DNA of 64,000 bases, from NCBI RefSeq assembly GCF_900111155.1, contig NZ_FOGG01000018.1, positions 1 through 64,000 of the forward strand, in the 5' to 3' direction. This document shows positions 1-7,504 of this stretch, piece by piece. The number at the start of each line of letters is the position of its first letter. Within the stretch, counting starts at the first letter, position 1. Source of the DNA: Pedobacter rhizosphaerae (GTDB lineage: Bacteria; Bacteroidota; Bacteroidia; Sphingobacteriales; Sphingobacteriaceae). The notes under the pieces were generated by a model. It did not search any database and had not been told where the DNA came from. It saw only the letters and a list, made by a program, of their open reading frames with translations. The translations under genes and the position numbers were made by a program.

Positions 1-230
1 TGGTTCAAATTTCTTTGTGCCGTGGTTTAAACATTAAGAAGTTAAGGTGAGTTAAGATTTGGGGTTAAGTAACAATACTTATAATTATCTTATCTAACTT
101 ATATGGTTCAAACTTCTTTGTGCCATGGTTTAAACATTAAGAAGTTAAGGCGAGTTAATTTGGGGTTAAGTAACAATACTTATAATTTTCTTATCTGGCT
201 TATATGGTTCAAATTTTTGTGTGCTAATAT
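1..230. repeat. Tandem repeat, about 102 bp unit
   Basis: Two full units and the start of a third are visible, with unit starts (tggttcaaa) at 1, 104 and 205. Each full unit carries the core ttaaacattaagaagttaag and then a segment reading aacaatacttataatt. The same core recurs in the array at 5651-6200, so this is a dispersed intergenic family. No coding sequence is visible here. Confidence 0.85.
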
Positions 231-250
231 GTTTATTTTTAAGATTTTAG

Positions 251-288
251 TTTCTTAGTTGCCTTAGGTGGTTAAATGATGGAAGATG
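251..288 (-). repeat. Single inverted copy of the 22325-22830 repeat family
   Basis: Read on the minus strand, this stretch gives catcttccatcattt followed by aaccacctaaggcaactaag. That matches the core of the tandem array at 22325-22830, about 22 kb away and in the opposite orientation. Confidence 0.75.
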
Positions 289-387
289 TTTTTAAAATTC
301 CAAGCCTAATTGATTTCTACATTGTACCAGACCTCGTATTAAGTTAGCTAAAAAGTAATCCACTATTTATTAAAGCAGCAAAAAAAT

Positions 388-411
388 AGGCCCTGAAATT
401 AACCAGGGCCT
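388..411 (-). terminator. Hairpin with minus-strand T tract
   Basis: An 8 bp perfect stem (AGGCCCTG / CAGGGCCT) with an 8 nt loop is followed on the minus strand by A then seven T. It has the form of an intrinsic terminator for minus-strand transcription, but no minus-strand gene is visible immediately upstream, so it may be a relic. Confidence 0.5.
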
Positions 412-742
412 TTGTGCTTGATCTAACCGTCCCGTTGGCTAAACCTTACATATTCACGAATATAAACTATGCCTTTTAAACCCAATCAAAATAACTTCAA
501 AATACCCTCTTCAGGGTATATGCTGCATATACATCATGTAATGGGATCACGACTTGAATACGGTATCCTTATTGTTTCATAGCGACCTAAAAAATAGGAA
601 GATGGCACAAAAACTGCTCGGAATATTGAGGATAAAGTGTTAAAGGAATAGTAGTCACCCGATTGGTAAACTCACAACTATTGGCATCAATTGCTTTCAC
701 GCTAAGGTCCCAGCGCACAAAGAGTACCACTCTTCCGGTAGG
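412..742. other. Gene-free stretch with a 17 bp palindrome
   Basis: I see no coding sequence. The one notable element is a perfect palindrome at 516-532, with arms GTATATGC / GCATATAC around a single T. The DNA between this and the regulator remnant at 743 may be decayed sequence. Confidence 0.5.
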
Positions 743-1255
743 CGTGAAAACATCAGAAAAGGCAGGTTCAGGCTGGATTTATATTACCGAATCAATGTTT
801 TTCCTGTTACACTGCCTCCGCTCCGAGAAAGAAAAGAGGATATCGCATTGTTAGCTAAACACTTTGTAAAAATATATTCGGAAAGAGAAAAAAAGACAGT
901 TACCTCAATTGCAGACCATGTACTGAAAACATTGCTTAACTACGACTGGCCTGGTAACATCAGACAATTGGAGAATGTAATCGCCAGAAGTGTTTTATTA
1001 GCATCAGGTACGGTACTCGATAGCGTTAAACTCCCCGGAGAAAGCAAGAGCACGATGGCCACTCCTCAGGGTCACATTAAAAGTATGACCGAAAATGAGC
1101 GCGACCATATCCTATCTGCTCTTGGTCAGTGTAACTGGAGAGTTTATGGACAAGGCGGAGCCGCAGAACTGCTAGACCTTAATCCCTCTACCCTCAATTC
1201 ACGTATGAAGAAGCTGGGTATTGAAAAAAAGTATTTCAGACCAGAAGGCGACTAA
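743..1255 (+). pseudogene. 3' remnant of a sigma-54-dependent activator
   Basis: The reading frame encodes only the end of an NtrC-family activator. It starts in the middle of the AAA+ domain ([19 protein letters not shown], then RERKEDI, around 764-845), runs through the [12 protein letters not shown] segment, and ends in a Fis-type helix-turn-helix ([20 protein letters not shown]). Walker A, the GAFTGA loop, Walker B and any receiver or GAF domain are absent, and the same frame has a stop at 641-643. An ATG at 848 could give a 135-residue protein keeping mainly the DNA-binding end, so residual expression is possible. The C-terminal sequence resembles FhlA/NorR-type activators. I infer a truncated, probably inactive gene. 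Confidence 0.7.
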
Positions 1256-1413
1256 GAACTTTCTAAAAAAGCATTACATTGGCAGGGTAAAGCAGAATTT
1301 AAGTCCTTTACCCAGCCCGCTCTCCAATCAGATTTTAACTCGGTGCAGCTTGATAATTTCATAGCAATGATTAGCCCTACTGCTTCTCTTTATCCTGCCA
1401 TCAATTCTTCTCA

Positions 1414-1644
1414 TCAATAAATACCAGGGTCTAAAAATGTAATCGACAGCATAGCTGTTAGCCAAAACATTAACATCGCAAGAATTTGAGGCCATCCTGG
1501 CATAGCTGGTTCCCTGTTGGATGTGGTTGAAGATATAGGCTTATTGCCGATAGTATCGCCGGGGGCGAAACACAAATACAGGATAACTGTAGCACACGCT
1601 GACATAAGCAAATGGGTAATGAGATAAAAGCTTTCCATGGTCAT
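1414..1644 (-). CDS. Small two-helix membrane protein, unknown
   Basis: This 76-residue reading frame has a hydrophobic segment near residues 5-26, a polar linker rich in Ser, Thr and Pro, and a second hydrophobic segment near residues 52-70. That fits a small inner-membrane hairpin protein. I do not recognise the family. It is isolated, lying between the regulator remnant and the molybdoenzyme operon, and no strong promoter is visible. The start is the first ATG. It could be a chance reading frame, but the two membrane-like segments argue modestly for a real gene. Confidence 0.4.
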   Translation of the reverse strand: MTMESFYLITHLLMSACATVILYLCFAPGDTIGNKPISSTTSNREPAMPGWPQILAMLMFWLTAMLSITFLDPGIY

Positions 1645-1954
1645 TCTTTTTAGTTAGTTGAGGATTGCCGGCCGTTGAAATAGCCAGCTCCATAAAAGAG
1701 TATATACCAAGCTTATACCAATTCTTAAAACACTACAAAACAACAACTTACACTTAAACTGCAGTTTTTAAAGTCATGTTATATCGTGAATTATCACTTT
1801 TACAGATGAAATATAGAGGTGAATGGCCCTATCGAAAATGGAAGATGGGGTAATGGAAGATGGAAACTATCCAGCGTAAAATAAACTTACATTTTATCTA
1901 AAATCACATCCTGCTGAACTTGTTTCTGCATCTTTCTAGATAATATTAATAAAG
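1645..1954. other. Gene-free stretch with a degenerate REP
   Basis: No gene is visible. At about 1907-1932 there is a degraded palindromic sequence (catcctgctgaacttg, then tttctgcatc) of the type usually paired with the hairpin at 1955-1975. The rest is AT-rich without obvious signals. Confidence 0.45.
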
Positions 1955-1975
1955 ACCCTGAACTAAATTCAGGGT
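1955..1975 (-). terminator. Terminator of the molybdoenzyme operon (REP-like hairpin)
   Basis: A perfect 8 bp stem (ACCCTGAA / TTCAGGGT) with a 5 nt loop lies just after the stop of the oxidoreductase gene and is followed on the minus strand by a T-rich stretch (CTTTATTAATATTAT). It fits an intrinsic terminator. Its sequence also resembles the REP-type palindromes common between Bacteroidota genes. Confidence 0.65.
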
Positions 1976-1985
1976 GACGACCGTG

Positions 1986-4298
1986 CTAGCGGGGATCGTG
2001 TTTTTTAATTTTGATCCGAACGTACTTGGAAGCCGGCATATTACTGTCTTTCACTACATTATTGATCGCCACCAATACATTGGTTTCCGGAAAATAGGTT
2101 ACGGTGTTTTTGGATGGAATTTGATAGGGTACAATCACAAATAAAGGCGCTATACGTTCTACACCATCATCATAGTTAAATAAATCTACCTGATCACCGG
2201 AAGTAAATCCTGCCGCCTCAATATCCTTTGGATTCATAAAAATCACTCTCCGTCCATTCTTGATGCCGCGATAGCGATCATCTAGCCCGTAAATAGTGGT
2301 ATTAAACTGATCGTGCGATCTTGTCGTAGCCATCATATACTCGTCGGCAGCAAGCGTATGCTGAGGCAAAACAGTGGTGGTAAATGGTGCCCTATCGCCA
2401 AAATCCTCCGTAATAAAGTTCCCATCCCTCGCCGCATTAGGTAAATAAAATCCACCCTTTTGCCTTACCTTTTGGTTGTAATTCTCGAACCCGGGAATAC
2501 AGGCTGCAATATCGTCCCTCACAGCATCATAACTTTCCATATAGCGATTCCAGTTAATTATCGACTTTTCTCCAAGGGTAGCTATGGCCAGCCGGCACAC
2601 AATCTGTGTCTCGTTAATCAGGTTATCAGATACAGGCTGCAACATTCCTTTAGAAGATTGAACCACACCCATGGAGTTTTCTGTTGAGATAAACTGATGT
2701 TCTCCAGCAACCAGGTCAATATCACTGCGGGATAAGGTTGGAAGAATAATAGATTCCTTTCCATGAACCAAATGCCCGCGATTCAGTTTTGTAGATACCG
2801 AAACGGTGAGATCCAGCTTTCTGATCGCCCTTGCTGTATACGTGGTATCTGGTGTTGCTGATAGAAAATTTCCGCCCATACAAAACAGCACCTTTAACTT
2901 CCCTTCCTGCATGGCCCGGATTGCCCGCACCACGTCATAACCATGTTTTCTGGGTGGCTCAAATCCATAAAAATCCCGCAAACGATCCAACTGGGCATTA
3001 GTAGGTTTTTCATCAATCATCATGGTTCTGTTTCCCTGCACATTGCTGTGGCCACGCACCGGACATACACCAGCACCAGCTTTGCCTATACTCCCTTTTA
3101 ATAAGAGGATATTGAGCATTTCCCTGATCATATCTACCCCATTGGGTTGCTGTGTAATCCCCATTCCCCAGCAAAAAATAATACGCTTCTTAAAAGCAAG
3201 CAGCTGTACCATATCATATATTTCGGCAGCAGAAACCCCGGCAGAAGCTGCAAGTTCTTCCAGGTTGTATTGTTTAAACTGATCGATGAATTTCTCGTAC
3301 CCTACTGTTTTCTCGGCTATAAATTTTTGGTCAAACACTTCGCCTGGCGACTTACTTTCAAATTCGAGCAACAACAGTTCTATAGCTTTCAGCAAGGCCA
3401 TATCTCCATTAATTCTCACTTGCAAAAAGATATCGGCAAGTTTTATTCCACCCAGAATTCCACTAATTTTTTGTGGATTATGAAATCCCATCAATCCAGC
3501 TTCGGGCATAGGGTTAATGGCTATAATTTTCCCTCCGTTGCCTTTACACTTCTCCAGGGCACTCAACATTCTGGGGGCATTAGTACCTGGATTATGCCCG
3601 ATAACCACCACTACTTCTGCGTGATATAAATCATCTAGCGTAACTGTTCCCTTTCCAATTCCAATAGTTGGGCGCAATGCTGTACCTGACGTTTCATGGC
3701 ACATGTTAGAGCAATCGGGCATATTATTGGTTCCATAAGCTTTCGCAAATAGCTGATAGAGAAATGAAGCTTCGTTGCTTGTTCTTCCGGAGGTATAAAA
3801 TGCGGCCTCATCAGGAGAATTCAAAGCATTGAGACGGGTAGCTATTTTCTGAAAAGCATCATCCCAGCCAATGGCCTGATAATGGCTTCCATTTTCGGGC
3901 AGATACATAGGCGTTGTCAACCGGCCCATCTTTCCGATATGATAGTCATCAAGTTGTGAGAGATCATAAACTGAGTTGTCCCTGAAAAACTCAGCGGTAA
4001 TCTTTTTTGAAGTTGCTTCTTCCGCGAGTGCTTTCACCCCATTCTCACAATATTCCCCTAAAGCAGATCGGTCATCATCCGGATCGGGCCAGGCACAGCT
4101 TGGACAATCAAAACCGCCCACCTGATTCATCTTCAGTAAAGCGCTGGCACCTCTTAAAAGTGTTTTTTCTTCTATCAGGTCGCTTACCGAAGCTTTCAAA
4201 GCCGGAATTCCAGCCGCCCAGGTTCCAACGGCGCTAAGTTTCAGGTCTGAAAGTTGGTATGGATTTTCGGCAGCCGGCTGTTTTTTGTCAGATTCCAT
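1986..4298 (-). CDS. FdhF/YdeP-family molybdopterin oxidoreductase
   Basis: The 770-residue product belongs to the formate dehydrogenase-like bis-molybdopterin family, closest in pattern to YdeP (about 760 residues). An N-terminal cluster site is seen as CPSCAWPDPDD with Cys65, Cys68 and Cys84. The likely metal-ligand region is NMCHETSG, with Cys200 followed by His201, where FdhF has selenocysteine. The Cys is an ordinary TGC codon. Central and C-terminal molybdopterin-binding segments follow. I chose the ATG at 4298 because it lies 4 nt after the preceding gene's stop, whereas a longer start would overlap that gene. It is the last gene of an operon with fdhD. No diaphorase or cytochrome subunit is adjacent. 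The true substrate is unknown; formate is an inference from the neighbours. Confidence 0.88.
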   Translation of the reverse strand: MESDKKQPAAENPYQLSDLKLSAVGTWAAGIPALKASVSDLIEEKTLLRGASALLKMNQVGGFDCPSCAWPDPDDDRSALGEYCENGVKALAEEATSKKITAEFFRDNSVYDLSQLDDYHIGKMGRLTTPMYLPENGSHYQAIGWDDAFQKIATRLNALNSPDEAAFYTSGRTSNEASFLYQLFAKAYGTNNMPDCSNMCHETSGTALRPTIGIGKGTVTLDDLYHAEVVVVIGHNPGTNAPRMLSALEKCKGNGGKIIAINPMPEAGLMGFHNPQKISGILGGIKLADIFLQVRINGDMALLKAIELLLLEFESKSPGEVFDQKFIAEKTVGYEKFIDQFKQYNLEELAASAGVSAAEIYDMVQLLAFKKRIIFCWGMGITQQPNGVDMIREMLNILLLKGSIGKAGAGVCPVRGHSNVQGNRTMMIDEKPTNAQLDRLRDFYGFEPPRKHGYDVVRAIRAMQEGKLKVLFCMGGNFLSATPDTTYTARAIRKLDLTVSVSTKLNRGHLVHGKESIILPTLSRSDIDLVAGEHQFISTENSMGVVQSSKGMLQPVSDNLINETQIVCRLAIATLGEKSIINWNRYMESYDAVRDDIAACIPGFENYNQKVRQKGGFYLPNAARDGNFITEDFGDRAPFTTTVLPQHTLAADEYMMATTRSHDQFNTTIYGLDDRYRGIKNGRRVIFMNPKDIEAAGFTSGDQVDLFNYDDGVERIAPLFVIVPYQIPSKNTVTYFPETNVLVAINNVVKDSNMPASKYVRIKIKKHDPR

Positions 4299-4302
4299 AT
4301 AA

Positions 4303-4653
4303 TTAATCTTTAATTCTCGGATTGGGATAATTATCACTCTGATCTTCCTCGACATGATCGAGACAGGTAAAATCTTTTTCTATCAGAACAGCCACTGGCC
4401 CATTTGAATCGCTATAACCAACTTTATCGGTTTCAACCAATTCAACAGCCATGTGTCTGGATATATAGAGCGTTATCCTATGATTGACATGCTCAACGCT
4501 AATTCCCTCTTCATCGGTTACCACAATGGCATATTCGAGTGCAGTGCCTGCAAAAGCGGTATTTTCTGTTAAGGAACCATTTTGGCCTAACTGACTAACC
4601 TCCGATTGGGTTAGCCTAAATCTGATGGAATTGCCCTTTAGTCTTATTTTCAT
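4303..4653 (-). CDS. Small conserved protein between fdhD and the oxidoreductase
   Basis: This 116-residue soluble protein ends in an acidic tail (CLDHVEEDQSDNYPNP). It has no signal peptide and no recognised catalytic motif. I recall similar short proteins beside formate dehydrogenase accessory genes in Bacteroidota (possibly the DUF7009 family), but I cannot verify the name. Its start overlaps the end of fdhD by 38 nt and its stop lies 4 nt before the oxidoreductase start, so the three are almost certainly co-translated. A role in maturation or partner binding of the molybdoenzyme is inferred from position only. Confidence 0.75.
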   Translation of the reverse strand: MKIRLKGNSIRFRLTQSEVSQLGQNGSLTENTAFAGTALEYAIVVTDEEGISVEHVNHRITLYISRHMAVELVETDKVGYSDSNGPVAVLIEKDFTCLDHVEEDQSDNYPNPRIKD

Positions 4654-5521
4654 GGGATTGAGGAATTATAATATTGACGTTTGAAATGTAAATATTGAAC
4701 CGGTTTTCTTTCAGGAAGCCTAATAGGGTCATTTTAGACTCTGTAGCAAGTTCTACCGCCAAACTGGAAGGTGCACCAATTGCTGCAACTATTGAAATGC
4801 CTGCCATAGCTGCTTTCTGGATGAGCTCAAAACTGGCTCTCCCACTTAATAAAAGAATATGTTTATTTAAATCTGGTATGGCTGAGGATAAACTGGAACC
4901 AATTAGCTTATCTAATGCATTATGTCTTCCCACATCCTCTCTAAGCATAACAAGCTCGCCAGCAAGGGTAAACAGGCCTGCCGCATGTATGCCTCCAGTA
5001 GCATCAAAACTGTGTTGTGCTAACCTGAGTTTTTCTGGTAAACCATATAATATTTCGCAATCTAGATTTATTGGAACCCTTGATTCCAGTGGCGCAGGCT
5101 GTTTGGTTCTGATTGAGGCTATCGATGCTTTTCCACATACCCCACAGCTAGAAGTGGTATAAAAATTCCTTTCGGCTTGTGCCAGATTAGGCTCTACCCC
5201 TTCTATCAGCGCTACGCAAATGATGTTTTCCTTACCTATCGAACAACTATCCTTCACTGCATAAACCTTTTTTACTGCAGCAGCTGACGAAATCATTCCC
5301 TCGGTATATAAAAACCCCAGTGCCAGCTCCTGATCATTTCCCGGGGTGCGCATGGTTACCGAAATACTTTTTATCACCCTTTGGTTAGCCGGGCCATATT
5401 CCAGGCGGATCTCCAAAGGCTCTTCTACAGACAATACATCTAATGAAGCATGTGATCCGGAAACTGATATCCTTTGGATGGCGCTGCGAATAACAGCATG
5501 GGAAGGGAGACCATTCATCAT
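4616..5521 (-). CDS. fdhD: Formate dehydrogenase accessory sulfurtransferase FdhD
   Basis: The 301-residue protein carries the FdhD signatures: the sulfur-carrying CGVCGK motif (Cys126 and Cys129), FDATGGIHAAGLF, REDVGRHNALDKLIG and SGRASFELIQKA. Known FdhD proteins pass sulfur from a cysteine desulfurase to the molybdenum cofactor of formate dehydrogenases, which is needed for their activity. It is the first gene of the operon and its partner is presumably the oxidoreductase at 1986-4298. The start at 5521 is one of two adjacent ATG codons, with 5518 the alternative. No strict TAnnTTTG element is visible upstream. Confidence 0.95.
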   Translation of the reverse strand: MMNGLPSHAVIRSAIQRISVSGSHASLDVLSVEEPLEIRLEYGPANQRVIKSISVTMRTPGNDQELALGFLYTEGMISSAAAVKKVYAVKDSCSIGKENIICVALIEGVEPNLAQAERNFYTTSSCGVCGKASIASIRTKQPAPLESRVPINLDCEILYGLPEKLRLAQHSFDATGGIHAAGLFTLAGELVMLREDVGRHNALDKLIGSSLSSAIPDLNKHILLLSGRASFELIQKAAMAGISIVAAIGAPSSLAVELATESKMTLLGFLKENRFNIYISNVNIIIPQSHENKTKGQFHQI

Positions 5522-5650
5522 TGATATATATTAGATAAGTAAGCATACTAATATACAAACTTTCTTTTTTGATGAACAGAGAAAAACGGACACACCAATT
5601 CCCGGGAAATAAAAATGAAGAAAAATCCCGAGGATAGCTATAAAAATTTA
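5522..5650. other. Upstream region of fdhD
   Basis: This AT-rich stretch lies between the fdhD start and the first decayed unit of the array at 5651. It must hold the fdhD promoter, but I see no confident consensus element or operator. Confidence 0.4.
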
Positions 5651-6200
5651 GAAGTTAAGGGAAATTAAGAAACATATCTCGAGAAAAACGACTTAACTTA
5701 ACATTAAATTAAAACCAATCAGCGCACAATTGGGAAAGTAAGTTATAAACATTAAGAAGTTAAGGAAAATTAAGAAACATGCCTTATCTTAACTTCTCAA
5801 TATTAAATCAAAACACTCGGTGCCAAATATTTAGAAACAGGAAGGCGCAACGTTTGGGAAAGTGAGATATAAACATCAAGAAGTTCAGGAAAATCACCAA
5901 GCATACCTTACCTTATCTTAACTTCTTAATGTTAATTTAAAACCCTCGACGCTAAACACTTAGAAACAGGAAGGCGCAACGATTTGGGAAAGTGAGATAT
6001 AAACATCAAGAAGTTAAGGAAAATCACGAACCATACCTTAACTTATCTTAACTTCTTAATGTTAAATCAAAACACTCGGTGCCAAATATTTACAAACAGG
6101 AAGGCGCAACGATTTGGAAAAGTAAGATATAAACATCAAGAAGTTAAGGAAAATCACGAAGCATACCTTAACTTATCTTAACTTCTTAATGTTAAATTAA
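5651..6200. repeat. Tandem hairpin array, about 124-130 bp unit
   Basis: Four units (cores at 5747, 5871, 6001 and 6131) follow a shorter decayed one at 5651. Each contains an inverted repeat: in the third unit, aacatcaagaagttaag at 6002-6018 faces cttaacttcttaatgtt at 6047-6063, a 17 bp stem with one mismatch. Between hairpins is a conserved spacer (ggaaggcgcaacgattt). The core is shared with the repeat at 1-230. No coding sequence is present. Confidence 0.9.
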
Positions 6201-6240
6201 AATTAATTGCCGCTAAATTTTCAGGAAAAAGAAAGCTGAA

Positions 6241-7260
<1,020 letters not shown>

Positions 7261-7504
7261 TTATCCTTTCCGATCAACAGTACAAAGTTCGTTACCTATT
7301 GGTTCTAAAAGTTATACATATTACTGGATGTTATACCATTATTACCGATATGGGCTTCATCTCATCGTTTAACGTCCCATAAAATATTGCTTTCACATTA
7401 AAGCAGTTAGCAGAAAAGATAGTTCCAGCTTGTCTGACTATGGCTGTAATATGTATTTTTGCCAACCCAAAAAAACCAAAAAGAGGCAACGATACATCAA
7501 CCAT

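Noticed and set aside
743..1255. Complete sigma-54 response regulator
   Set aside because: Walker A, GAFTGA and sensor regions are missing and the same frame has a stop at 641-643.
3695..3705. Selenocysteine in the formate dehydrogenase-like enzyme
   Set aside because: The codon before the active-site His is TGC (Cys), not TGA, and no selenocysteine insertion element is needed.
4695..5162. 155-codon plus-strand frame inside fdhD
   Set aside because: It is antisense to a well-supported FdhD gene and shows no recognisable family; it is a shadow of the coding strand.
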